Part shown: piece by piece, positions 33,219 to 40,851 of the stretch
How positions within the stretch are numbered: the stretch's first letter is position 1
Layout: each line of letters begins with the position of its first letter
DNA from: Pseudanabaena sp. Salubria-1
GTDB taxonomy: Bacteria; Cyanobacteriota; Cyanobacteriia; Pseudanabaenales; Pseudanabaenaceae
Length of the DNA stretch: 64,000 nt
Direction: 5' to 3'
Assembly: GCA_023336205.1 (NCBI GenBank)
Contig: JALQCR010000024.1
Coordinates: 1 to 64,000, forward strand
The notes under the pieces: model-generated
Database searches by the model: none
Told to the model about the DNA's origin: nothing
Seen by the model: only the letters and a program-made list of their open reading frames with translations
Translations under genes and position numbers: made by a program

Positions 33219-34271
33219 ATGAGTGCTATCAATTTGGAGAAAATCGATCAACTAATTAGTGAAGGATACATCACCAAACGTCCTCATTCTAGCGGTGATT
33301 TGTTTATTTACAACTACACGGCTAAGGCTCAATATGATCGCTTATGGACTCCTGAAACCATGCAATGTCGTGGCTTAATCCTCGATCGCAATGGTAATAT
33401 TGCATCTCGACCTTTAGCAAAATTCTTTAATCTCCAAGAATATAAAGAAGCTCTTCCTTTAGAACCTTTTGATGTCTATGAAAAGCTGGATGGTTCTCTT
33501 GGGATTTTGTATTGGCATCAAGCCCAGCCTTATATCGCTTCTAGAGGTAGCTTTAACTCTGATCAAGCAATTAAGGCTAATCAAATCTTGATGTCGATTT
33601 ATCCAGAAGCAATTCCATTACTGGATCGATCGCTAACCTATTTATTTGAGATTGTCTATCCTACAAATCGGATTGTTGTTGATTATGGAGAGTTTGAAGG
33701 TTTAGTATTATTGGCAGTAATTGAAACGGAGTCGGGAAGAGAACATGCAATTGAATCCTTCACACATTTGGGGTTCCCGATCGCTAAAAAATATGATGGA
33801 TTAAAAGATTTAGAAGCGATTACTAATCTCAATGAGCAGAATCAAGAGGGCTTTGTAATTCGCTTTGAAAGTGGATTGAGACTTAAATTTAAGTTTGCTG
33901 ATTATGTAAAATTACATCGTGTACTCACTCAAGTTACTAGCAAAGTAATTTGGGAGATGTTGCGTGATCAAACTCCTTTTGAGGATATCTTAGAGCGGGT
34001 TCCAGATGAGTTCTACAATTGGGTAAAAGAAACTAAGGCTAATCTGATTGCGCAATATCAACAAATTGAAGATGCTGCTAAGGCTGACTTTGAACGGATT
34101 ATTGCTGTTGTCGATCGCAGCGATCGCAAAGAAATGGCAAAACATATTTTAACTTGCCAAAATCACACGATTTTATTCTCTCTTCTAGATGGGAAAGATT
34201 ACAGTGACTATATTTGGAGAAGTATTAAACCTGCCCATGAAAAGCCTTTTATGGATAATGATGAGAGTTAA
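33219..34271 (+). CDS. T4 Rnl1-like RNA ligase
   Basis: 350 residues of the nucleotidyltransferase-type RNA ligases resembling phage T4 Rnl1. Motif I EKLDGSLG carries the adenylated Lys89. The upstream TMQCRGLILD and KFFNLQEY match family blocks. Motif III region is LTYLFEIVYP, motif IV QEGFVIRF and motif V LKFKFADYVKLHR. Such enzymes join 3'-OH to 5'-phosphate RNA ends, typically repairing nicked tRNA. No kinase/phosphatase partner or toxin gene is adjacent, so its substrate is unknown. The frame is complete. Confidence 0.85.
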   Translation: MSAINLEKIDQLISEGYITKRPHSSGDLFIYNYTAKAQYDRLWTPETMQCRGLILDRNGNIASRPLAKFFNLQEYKEALPLEPFDVYEKLDGSLGILYWHQAQPYIASRGSFNSDQAIKANQILMSIYPEAIPLLDRSLTYLFEIVYPTNRIVVDYGEFEGLVLLAVIETESGREHAIESFTHLGFPIAKKYDGLKDLEAITNLNEQNQEGFVIRFESGLRLKFKFADYVKLHRVLTQVTSKVIWEMLRDQTPFEDILERVPDEFYNWVKETKANLIAQYQQIEDAAKADFERIIAVVDRSDRKEMAKHILTCQNHTILFSLLDGKDYSDYIWRSIKPAHEKPFMDNDES

Positions 34272-34311
34272 GGATATTTCTCCTAAAGGATATCCCATCG
34301 TCTAGATATAA

Positions 34312-34427
34312 GTCGGACTTACCCCCTTTAATTCCCCCTTGCAAAGGGGGAAAACTAGAGATCTTGTTCCCTCTCCTTTGCTAGGGGAGGGTTAGGGAGG
34401 GGTAAATTTAAAATAATAAATCACCTA
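34312..34427. repeat. Double-hairpin G/C-run repeat, inverted copy
   Basis: It starts aagtcggacttacccccttt and ends ggggtaaatttaaa...tcacctaa. It is nearly the reverse complement of 24012-24120, about 10 kb away. Confidence 0.8.
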
Positions 34428-34465
34428 AAATTATTGCGGTGGGCGAAGCCCGCCGCAATAATTTT
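34428..34465. terminator. Hairpin after the PPC-domain gene
   Basis: aaattattgcggtgggc pairs with gcccgccgcaataattt around gaa, followed by T residues. It lies immediately downstream of the minus-strand gene ending at 34466. Confidence 0.65.
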
Positions 34466-34981
34466 TTATTTTACAATTTGGAGCTTGTTGACTCTCAGTG
34501 TAAATTTACCGCCACTACTACCGCCAAATGATGAAACTCTCACAATGTAATTTCCTGATTTACGCACTTTAAAAAAAATCAGTGAATTGGTATTATCACC
34601 AACAGAATCATCATTTTCGGCGACAACTTCGCCAGCACTATCTAACAGGCTCAAGACTGTATCAAAGCCCCCAGAATTTACCAAAATTTCCAAACGCTCA
34701 TCTTTTTGGACAGTGATTGCATAGTCACGCGCAAACCCTTTTTGCCCAGTGGGAATGTCTTTATCGGTGAGAATATCATTAACATCTACACCACTAGTGA
34801 TCGCGGTTGGCTTATAGAGGGAGGTACGCACCTGAGCTAACGAAACAGGCGCAAAACAAGCTAAACCGATCGCGATCGTACCTACGCCCACAGCAAATTT
34901 CGATAAAATCAAAGCTAAACTTTTTGTAAGAGATTCACTTCGCGAGTCTCTTACAAAAAGTTTAGTGGTTTGATTGTTCAT
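34466..34981 (-). CDS. Secreted PPC (pre-peptidase C-terminal) domain protein
   Basis: About 171 residues from ATG 34981 (MNNQTTKLF); a GTG at 35035, overlapping the scpA stop, gives a longer alternative. The signal segment is SKFAVGVGTIAIGLACFAP...LAQ. The rest is a single PPC beta-sandwich (LEILVNSGGFDTVLSLLDSA, VAENDDSVGDNTNSLIFFKV, SGNYIVRVSSFGG). Such domains are usually appended to secreted proteases; here it stands alone. The n-region of the signal peptide (KLFVRDSRSESLTKSL) is encoded by a 51-bp palindrome, an odd insertion within a coding sequence. Confidence 0.75.
   Translation of the reverse strand: MNNQTTKLFVRDSRSESLTKSLALILSKFAVGVGTIAIGLACFAPVSLAQVRTSLYKPTAITSGVDVNDILTDKDIPTGQKGFARDYAITVQKDERLEILVNSGGFDTVLSLLDSAGEVVAENDDSVGDNTNSLIFFKVRKSGNYIVRVSSFGGSSGGKFTLRVNKLQIVK
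34915..34965. repeat. 51-bp palindrome inside a coding region
   Basis: ctaaactttttgtaagaga pairs exactly with tctcttacaaaaagtttag around a 13-nt loop with cttcgcgag. It encodes part of the signal-peptide n-region of the PPC-domain protein. It is otherwise like the intergenic palindromes. Confidence 0.8.
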
Positions 34982-35031
34982 GGTTTGCTGTAAGGGTTTA
35001 AGGGGATGATAGTCAAACAAAATTAGATGCT

Positions 35032-35853
35032 TCACGAAACTTCTTTTAATTCAGCGAATTTCAATTGTAACTGAGTAGAATCAACTGAGGGATTAGCTGA
35101 ACTATTAGGAAATGGGATTTCTTTGATTGATGGAGTTTTGATGGTTGGCACAATTTGGATTTTGCCATAAAACTCTGATTGAAACAATTCCACTTTTGAT
35201 TGTGAAGACATTAGTAATAATCCCCAAAATACGCCTACACGATCGTTAAATACTGCTGCTAGGTCAGATATCTCAATTTCTTCATCGGGATGCAGTAAAA
35301 AATAACGCTCAATTTCTTCAACCATCTCCGATAAATTTTCTTTGTGAGCTAGCTGGGCAATCGCTTTCATTGCAGCTTTGCGGGCAACTTTGCCTTGGCT
35401 AGGACGCTTAGTGGGCTTACTAGTCTTGCGATCAACTACCTCTGCGATCGCCTCAATCTGGGCAATTAACTCTTCTAGGGTGATCCGTCTTGCTTTTGGA
35501 GGCAAAGCTACAGGCAAGCGGCGCAACCTTTTATCAAAGTCCGTTGGTAACCGCATCGCATCGGCGACTACCTCAGATTCTTCTCCCATTTCGTCGTCGT
35601 CGGCTTCTTGATCGTAGACCGCTTGACTGTCAGATAATGAGTTGGCTTTGAGCAATACCAGCATTGATGCGTAAAGCATCGCCTGACCCGAATCGTATAA
35701 ATCACGACGATCGCTAACAATTAACCGCGACAAAAAGCGATCGACAACATCGATCACCTGCACATCCCAAGGATCAATCTCGCCTCGTTCTGCAAGATCG
35801 ATCAGGAGGGCTATGGCATCTTTGGTAACTGATTCTGCGATCGATAAAGGCAT
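35032..35853 (-). CDS. scpA: Segregation and condensation protein A
   Basis: About 273 residues from MPLSIAESV (ATG 35853); the upstream open frame to 35991 is not supported by the family. ScpA is the kleisin that bridges SMC heads with ScpB in chromosome condensation. Family features: ALLIDLAERGEIDPWDVQVIDV, SGQAMLYASMLVLLKANSL and a central acidic linker. The C-terminal winged-helix part (LSEMVEEIERYFLLHPDEEIEISDLAAVF) follows. scpB is not in the window. Its TGA overlaps a possible GTG start of the PPC-domain gene. Confidence 0.85.
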   Translation of the reverse strand: MPLSIAESVTKDAIALLIDLAERGEIDPWDVQVIDVVDRFLSRLIVSDRRDLYDSGQAMLYASMLVLLKANSLSDSQAVYDQEADDDEMGEESEVVADAMRLPTDFDKRLRRLPVALPPKARRITLEELIAQIEAIAEVVDRKTSKPTKRPSQGKVARKAAMKAIAQLAHKENLSEMVEEIERYFLLHPDEEIEISDLAAVFNDRVGVFWGLLLMSSQSKVELFQSEFYGKIQIVPTIKTPSIKEIPFPNSSANPSVDSTQLQLKFAELKEVS

Positions 35854-35956
35854 GGAGCTTACGAGAAGCGGATGTTTAAAAATATCATCGATTGCGGTGA
35901 AATGGTCAGAAAATCTGATTTTGTATAAAATAAAAGGCGCTAATGCGCCCCATGTT

Positions 35957-36304
35957 TTAGTTTTTAGACTTGTCTTCGTCGATCTCAACATCGATCGCTG
36001 AGGCTGAAACTAAGCGCTTACGCTCTTCAATCTCAACACTCAAATTCTGCACAGTTTCTTGTAAATTCTGGATCTGGACATTTTTATTTCGCATATCAAT
36101 AGATTTTTGCAATCCAGACCAGACGCTAAATATCCAAGCTAAAACCGCACCTAGTCCCATCGCCAAGATCAGTTCAACAGATATTGGCGCGGCAACTTTA
36201 AGCTGAGGGATGATTTGGATGGGTACAGGGGAGGTGTTTTGTAAGGAAAACAATACTAATGCAAGAGCAACGATAAAAAAGACAACAAAATTAAGCTGGC
36301 GCAC
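35957..36304 (-). CDS. LapA-like (DUF1049) membrane protein
   Basis: 115 residues with two membrane helices (FVVFFIVALALVLFSLQN and VELILAMGLGAVLAWIFSVW) around a short VPIQIIPQLKVAAPIS loop. A cytoplasmic coiled coil (NKNVQIQNLQETVQNLSVEIEE) follows. This is the arrangement of lipopolysaccharide-assembly LapA-domain proteins. The role in cyanobacteria is not established. It lies about 100 bp upstream of scpA on the same strand. Confidence 0.75.
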   Translation of the reverse strand: MRQLNFVVFFIVALALVLFSLQNTSPVPIQIIPQLKVAAPISVELILAMGLGAVLAWIFSVWSGLQKSIDMRNKNVQIQNLQETVQNLSVEIEERKRLVSASAIDVEIDEDKSKN

Positions 36305-36370
36305 AGTAGACCTCGTTTCTAAATTCTTAGCTAATGGTTTATCAAAAAATGCTCATAATGTCTACAAATT

Positions 36371-36462
36371 AGGACTTAAGCAAAAGAACGAGCCGCAGGG
36401 GCAATTCATGAATTGCCCCTACGGCAAAATGAGGCTTTCAGGGCATTTTTGCGTAAGTCCTA
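36371..36462. repeat. Nested palindrome, attcatgaat centre
   Basis: Outer arms aggacttaagcaaaa / tttttgcgtaagtcct surround an inner perfect palindrome gccgcaggggcaattcatga... (36392-36425). The centre is shared with 4305-4350 and 5148-5184. Confidence 0.7.
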
Positions 36463-36464
36463 CA

Positions 36465-36511
36465 AATAAAAGAGAGAGAGGACGCTTTGCGTCCACTCTC
36501 TCTTTTATTTT
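36465..36511. terminator. Hairpin after small membrane-protein gene
   Basis: aataaaagagagagaggacg pairs with cgtccactctctcttttatt around ctttg. It follows the stop of the gene at 36518-36823. Confidence 0.65.
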
Positions 36512-36517
36512 TGTAAA

Positions 36518-36823
36518 TTAAGCTTTGATAGCAGTTTTACGGACACCTGATATTTTGGAATTATTGTGCTTAATCTCTTCTTCAGTCAGAGGCACGATAT
36601 CAATGTGATTAAATAAGGTTGTGACGAAGGTGAATAGTAAAAAAGGTAGAGAGGTTACAACGATCAAACCTACTGCTCCAAAGGAATAAATTGGCTTACT
36701 CATTAGCGAAAGTGCTGATGCTAGAGCCAGAAAAATTACCCCTAACCAGACAATTACCTGACCCAAAATATCGCTGAGGGTAAGGGTACAAACAAAGCGG
36801 TATTTACCAATATCATTCATCAT
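36518..36823 (-). CDS. Small membrane protein, unknown
   Basis: 101 residues with two hydrophobic segments (VIVWLGVIFLALASALSLMS and FGAVGLIVVTSLPFLLFTFVTTLF) and a charged C-terminal tail (PLTEEEIKHNNSKIS). I do not recognise the family. It lies between LapA-like and fructosamine kinase genes, bounded by strong hairpins on both sides. Confidence 0.6.
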   Translation of the reverse strand: MMNDIGKYRFVCTLTLSDILGQVIVWLGVIFLALASALSLMSKPIYSFGAVGLIVVTSLPFLLFTFVTTLFNHIDIVPLTEEEIKHNNSKISGVRKTAIKA

Positions 36824-36893
36824 ATTCCACCTATTAGGATAATTTTTAAAGTTTTTTAATTAATTTATTTATTTTTTTAGGGTTCTGCAATTT

Positions 36894-36956
36894 AATAAAG
36901 AACCAGTTTTTTTATGGCGCGGCTTCGCCGCGCCATAAAAAAACTGGTTCTTTATT
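36894..36956. repeat. Long variable-arm hairpin
   Basis: aataaagaaccagttttttt pairs perfectly with aaaaaaactggttctttatt around atggcgcggcttcgccgcgccat. It is one of the longest stems in the window. Confidence 0.75.
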
Positions 36957-37047
36957 TGAATGTTAGATCCTTAGCTCTCAGTATACGAACCGTACTTAAA
37001 TTTTAGGGTTACGTTTTATTGAGAAAGTTAACTGAATTCGTTATCAA

Positions 37048-37098
37048 TTAACCAAAATTGAAAAGGTTTGCTTAGCAAGCTTTCTCAATTTTGGTTAA
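37048..37098. repeat. Hairpin in the leader of the fructosamine kinase gene
   Basis: ttaaccaaaattgaaaaggt... pairs with ...tttctcaattttggttaa with a loop containing gcttagcaagc. It ends 6 bp before the ATG at 37105, so it must affect the leader of that gene. Confidence 0.7.
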
Positions 37099-37104
37099 AA
37101 AATT

Positions 37105-37962
37105 ATGTGGGATGAAATTGCGATCGCTATTTCACAAGCAACGGGAGAGAGGTTTACCTGCGATCGCCGCCAAGCGCAGTCTGGCGGCTGTATCAATCAA
37201 ACAACTCGAATATCCGATGGTCAGCGCCAATTTTTTGTGAAATCGAATACCGCTAACTGTTTCGATATGTTTGTTGCCGAAGCGATCGCACTGAAGCAAA
37301 TGTATGTTACCAATACAATCCGCGTACCACAGCCGATCTGTTGGGGTGTAGCCAGTGATGCGGCTTATTTGGTGATGGAGAATCTCGAATTGGGGGGTAA
37401 GCAAGACTGGGATGCGATGGGACGAAATCTAGCGGCGATGCATCAGGTCAAGAGCGATCGCGGGTTTGGTTGGGAGCAAAATAATGTGATCGGTTCAACA
37501 CCACAAATTAATAATTGGACAAATAGTTGGCTTGATTTTTGGATTGAATATCGGCTTGCTTTTCAAATTAGTTTGGCAAGGCGCAAAGGTTGGCAATCCA
37601 ATATTCCTGAAGCAAAAATCTATAAGTCCTTGTCAAGATTTTTTGATGATTATCAGCCACAGCCTTCAATGGTACATGGCGATCTTTGGGGTGGAAATGC
37701 TGCGTTTGTGGATGGCGAACCTGTGATTTTTGATCCTGCTCTATATTTTGGCGATCGCGAAGTCGATCTTGCTATGACCGAATTGTTTGGTGGATTTCCA
37801 CCGCAGTTTTATCGAGCTTATCAAGCTGCATATCCGCTAGATTCAGGCTATCAACAACGTAAAACTCTTTACAATCTCTATCACATTCTCAATCATTTCA
37901 ATCTCTTTGGCGGCGGCTATAGCTCTCAAGCCAATCGTATGATCGAGACTATTTGCAAATAA
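37105..37962 (+). CDS. Fructosamine kinase family protein
   Basis: 285 residues of the FN3K/aminoglycoside-phosphotransferase-like kinase family, which phosphorylate protein-bound fructosamines or ribulosamines to trigger deglycation. Visible motifs: GGCINQTTRISDGQRQFFVKSN (ATP-binding Lys), the catalytic loop MVHGDLWGGNAAF (HGDxxxxN), the metal-binding DPALYFGDREVDLAM and GYQQRKTLYNLYHILNHFNLFGG-type C-terminus. Full length. The start is 6 bp after a strong palindrome; no Shine-Dalgarno is seen. A terminator follows the stop directly. Confidence 0.9.
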   Translation: MWDEIAIAISQATGERFTCDRRQAQSGGCINQTTRISDGQRQFFVKSNTANCFDMFVAEAIALKQMYVTNTIRVPQPICWGVASDAAYLVMENLELGGKQDWDAMGRNLAAMHQVKSDRGFGWEQNNVIGSTPQINNWTNSWLDFWIEYRLAFQISLARRKGWQSNIPEAKIYKSLSRFFDDYQPQPSMVHGDLWGGNAAFVDGEPVIFDPALYFGDREVDLAMTELFGGFPPQFYRAYQAAYPLDSGYQQRKTLYNLYHILNHFNLFGGGYSSQANRMIETICK

Positions 37963-37991
37963 AAAAGGGCGCTTCGCGCCCTTTTTTATTT
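37960..37991. terminator. Intrinsic terminator
   Basis: aaaaaagggcgc / gcgcccttttttt around ttc, between convergent genes. Confidence 0.85.
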
Positions 37992-37997
37992 TCTGTT

Positions 37998-38660
37998 TTA
38001 AGCTGTTGTTGCTTGCTCGACATCGCTTTCGATAAGAGGCGATCGCAAGCATAGATAAATTAAAGCTCCAACTAGAGGAATGAGCGCAATAAATGAAAAA
38101 AAGCGATCGTCAGTCATGCCCCGTCTATCCATATCGTCACTGAGCAACCAAGGAAACATCAGCGACAAAATACAAAAATCTAAACTCATCACATGGATAA
38201 ATCGGCTGGTTTGCCATTGCTGGATAAAATCAGCCCAATTACCGTTTGCAAAACCATACAGCAAAAAATAAATGGCGATCGCGCTAATCCCAATTCCTGC
38301 AAAGCGTGAATCTAAAATCTTCACATTCCAGCTTTTTTTACCGACAAATGTAGGATTTGGCTCTCGCAATGCAAAGTAAGGCAACAGTGCAAATGCACCT
38401 AAAAAGAATGAAAGCCCTGCAAACGGCCATGCTGGTATTTTTTGTCCTTGTCCATCGCTAGCCAGCATACAAGCATAAATGCAAGGAAAAACACCCATCA
38501 AATTAAAAAGCGCCACAATATAAGCATTAGTACCTTGCCAATCACCTGCAATCAGTTTTTGGATCAGGGTTATGGTGTCAGGGCGATCGGGTGGAGCAAA
38601 GATGAATGCATAAACCACAAATAAAATCCAAATTAACCAGAATCCAAGATTATTAGGCAT
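37998..38660 (-). CDS. Conserved multi-pass membrane protein
   Basis: 220 residues with about six hydrophobic segments (FWLIWILFVVYAFIF, YIVALFNLMGVFPCIYACML, FAGLSFFLGAFALLPYFAL, GIGISAIAIYFLLYGFANG, VMSLDFCILSLMFPWLL, FFSFIALIPLVGALIYLCL). Between segments is a conserved-looking DMDRRGMTDDRFF loop. It resembles plant/cyanobacterial DUF2834-type or related thylakoid/plasma-membrane proteins of unknown function; the family assignment is tentative. Its stop lies close to the terminator at 37960-37991. Confidence 0.6.
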   Translation of the reverse strand: MPNNLGFWLIWILFVVYAFIFAPPDRPDTITLIQKLIAGDWQGTNAYIVALFNLMGVFPCIYACMLASDGQGQKIPAWPFAGLSFFLGAFALLPYFALREPNPTFVGKKSWNVKILDSRFAGIGISAIAIYFLLYGFANGNWADFIQQWQTSRFIHVMSLDFCILSLMFPWLLSDDMDRRGMTDDRFFSFIALIPLVGALIYLCLRSPLIESDVEQATTA

Positions 38661-38765
38661 AGATAATTATTCAAAAAGCTAAGAAAACGATGATAGTACA
38701 ATAGTCAGCATAGATCTGCGATGCTGAGAACAAGCATCTTCATTACTAATTTATCAAATCAAGCT

Positions 38766-39401
38766 ATGGACGATCGCACGGAAATATTACGGCTGCTAAT
38801 GAATCAAGTTGGTATATCTAGTTTTCAAATACTAAGTGAGCGCACAGGTATATCACGGCGTGCGATCGATACGCTGCGCAAGAGAAATGCGGCGACTTTA
38901 AGATATGCCGATTTAGCGAAGTTAGCGGAAGTACTCCAAATTGAAGTAACAGAAGTGATTGCTAAGTTTATTAGCGATTCAAATAATCCACAGTCTCCAA
39001 TTATTGAGGTTGCTGCCTTGCGCGAGGAGTATCAACGTTTGCAGCAAAAACTTGAGTTGCAAAACGTTGAGTTGCGATCGCAGTTTGAGCGAGAAACTAT
39101 TCAACAATTGGAATCTCTAATTTTGCAATTACCATCGGCGGCATATGCTGCTCAGCAAAACCCTAATATGCTAGCGAAAAATATTCTGCCTCTATTACGT
39201 CCTATAGATGCACTTTTGCAAAAATGGGGGATTACTGCGATTGGTGCAGTTGGGAAAGAAGTTGATTTTGATTCTCAGAAGCATCAATTAATGGAAGGAA
39301 GTGATGAGATTAAAGATGGGGATGTTGCGATCGTGCGGTATGTTGGTTATATGCAAGGCGAAAAGTTGCTATATCGGGCGAGAGTTTCTATCGCAATTTA
39401 A
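38766..39401 (+). CDS. HTH-GrpE fusion protein
   Basis: 211 residues from MDDRTEILR (ATG 38766); the frame is open 15 codons further upstream. Residues 5-60 form a helix-turn-helix (SSFQILSERTGISRRAIDTL, RYADLAKLAEVLQIEV) of XRE/Cro type. A coiled coil (LREEYQRLQQKLELQNVELRSQ) follows. The C-terminal half (MLAKNILPLLRPIDALLQKWGI, LMEGSDEIKDGDVAIVRYVGYM) resembles the beta-domain of the DnaK nucleotide-exchange factor GrpE. A DNA-binding GrpE-like protein suggests coupling of chaperone state to transcription. This architecture is found in cyanobacteria; its role is not established. Confidence 0.75.
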   Translation: MDDRTEILRLLMNQVGISSFQILSERTGISRRAIDTLRKRNAATLRYADLAKLAEVLQIEVTEVIAKFISDSNNPQSPIIEVAALREEYQRLQQKLELQNVELRSQFERETIQQLESLILQLPSAAYAAQQNPNMLAKNILPLLRPIDALLQKWGITAIGAVGKEVDFDSQKHQLMEGSDEIKDGDVAIVRYVGYMQGEKLLYRARVSIAI

Positions 39402-39547
39402 ATAATCGCCTTTTGTCATCATCAAGCGCGATCGCTAACCGAGCCTTGTAGACAAAAATAGGCGATCGCTATCCCAGCAAGGTGATTGTACCTAGCAACT
39501 ACTTCAAAATTATCTAGGGTCTTCTGGGTTTAAGGGGATAAGTAAAT

Positions 39548-40327
39548 CTAATGAGAAAGACAAGCTAATAATCTAGAACGAAAATTTAAAAAATTTAAAA
39601 AACCATAAGCCTGTCGTTTAATTAATTTAATACGATTATTAAGTCCCTCCATCACACCACTAGATGTACGATTTAAAAAGTAGTTACAAATATTATCAAG
39701 ATGATTACGAATGGTTTCCAAAACTGCGCCATAAACAGCTTTAGCTTTTTGAAGCCATTCTTTTAATTGTTTCTGACCCTCTTCAGGAGTTTTACAAGTC
39801 TCAAAAATACTTCTAAAGTCTTCTTTGAGATTATAAGCTAGTCGCAAGCGTTTAGAACATTTCAAGACATTTTCTAACTTCACTTTTTCTTCTTCTGTTA
39901 AGTCTACCTTGTTCTTTAGTAGAATAAATCGACTACCTTTAATCTTGATTTTAGCTTTTTGACGCAGTTGATTTAACTCTTTGATTAGTGGCTGCATAAC
40001 ATGAAATCTGTCGATGACAATTTTCGCATTTGGAAATACTTCTTTGACAACTTTGGGAAAGCCTCCCCACATATCAATGCTAACCTCCTCTACTTTTTCC
40101 CTTATCTCAATCGGTTGCTGCTTCAGGACTTCAATGATGTCATCTTGTTTATGACTATCAATTACTTCTAGTAATGCTCCTGCGTCAATACTTGATACGA
40201 CTGTCACAAAGTCTTTATGTCCTTTGCGTTTACTCACTTCATCAATACTCACTCGTTTTACTTCTTTCCAATCATCTTTTTTTTTAGAGAAAATTGGTGA
40301 TTGAAAATCCCTTGTATTTGATCCCAA
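39548..40327 (-). CDS. ISL3-family transposase, catalytic part
   Basis: 259 residues with the DDE domain of ISL3 transposases: VSIDEVSKRKGHKDFVTVV (first Asp), VSIDMWGGFPKVVKEVFPNA, IVIDRFHVMQPLIKELNQLR (second Asp) and SSGVMEGLNNRIKLIKRQAYGF (Glu). It is out of frame with the N-terminal part at an A9 run at about 40279-40287. A -1 shift or slippage there would give one protein of about 390 residues, the usual ISL3 size. Whether this copy makes active transposase therefore depends on that run. Confidence 0.85.
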   Translation of the reverse strand: MGSNTRDFQSPIFSKKKDDWKEVKRVSIDEVSKRKGHKDFVTVVSSIDAGALLEVIDSHKQDDIIEVLKQQPIEIREKVEEVSIDMWGGFPKVVKEVFPNAKIVIDRFHVMQPLIKELNQLRQKAKIKIKGSRFILLKNKVDLTEEEKVKLENVLKCSKRLRLAYNLKEDFRSIFETCKTPEEGQKQLKEWLQKAKAVYGAVLETIRNHLDNICNYFLNRTSSGVMEGLNNRIKLIKRQAYGFLNFLNFRSRLLACLSH

Positions 40328-40713
40328 CTCAAATATTCATCTCGACTTACTTGCTCCACACTCGCACTTTGTACTCGTTGATAAACATACTCCTCATACC
40401 TTTGTGTGTATCGTCTTTCCCAGTCTACAAAGGGTAACTTTTCCGTAAAATGTCTTTGACAATGTTGACAATAAAATTGGCGGCGCGGCGTATTTAAATA
40501 AACTATTTTCCCAAATACTGACAAATCTCGAATCAATATCGGTCGATTTTGTTTTAATTTTCCACCATGCGTATTACAATGCGGACAAGTAATTTCATCC
40601 TGTAAAAATCTCAACTTTAGGGTGATTTTATTTTCTTCTTCCGTAAAACTTTCAACGGTTGTGTTGGGTAAATTTAGCAACCTATCTAGATACAAGTCCA
40701 TACCTGTCACCAC
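40258..40713 (-). CDS. ISL3-family transposase, N-terminal zinc-finger part
   Basis: 151 residues with the ISL3 N-terminal zinc finger (ITCPHCNTHGGKLKQNRP...RRQFYCQHCQRHFTEKLP) and a helix-turn-helix-like region (VSRDEYLSWDQIQGIFNHQF). It ends in KKKMIGKK just after the A9 run, overlapping the catalytic frame by about 70 nt. Confidence 0.85.
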   Translation of the reverse strand: MVTGMDLYLDRLLNLPNTTVESFTEEENKITLKLRFLQDEITCPHCNTHGGKLKQNRPILIRDLSVFGKIVYLNTPRRQFYCQHCQRHFTEKLPFVDWERRYTQRYEEYVYQRVQSASVEQVSRDEYLSWDQIQGIFNHQFSLKKKMIGKK

Positions 40714-40851
40714 TTATCTTTGTGCTTCATTATACATTAATCCCCTCAAACCCAGAAGAGCCATTATCTAAAACCAGCAAGATAAAGTTAAAATAGCACA
40801 TGAAATTCTAGCGCGAAAAAATCAGTAGTAGTGAGAAGAAATCATAATTTC

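Larger units (their letters stand above)
39517..40762 (-). mobile_element. ISL3-family insertion sequence
   Basis: 1246 bp. Its inverted ends, GGGTCTTCTGGGTTTAAGGG and GGCTCTTCTGGGTTTGAGGG, closely match the ends of the 134-bp MITE. It has a perfect 8-bp target duplication attatcta (39509-39516, 40763-40770). Inserted in intergenic DNA. Confidence 0.92.
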
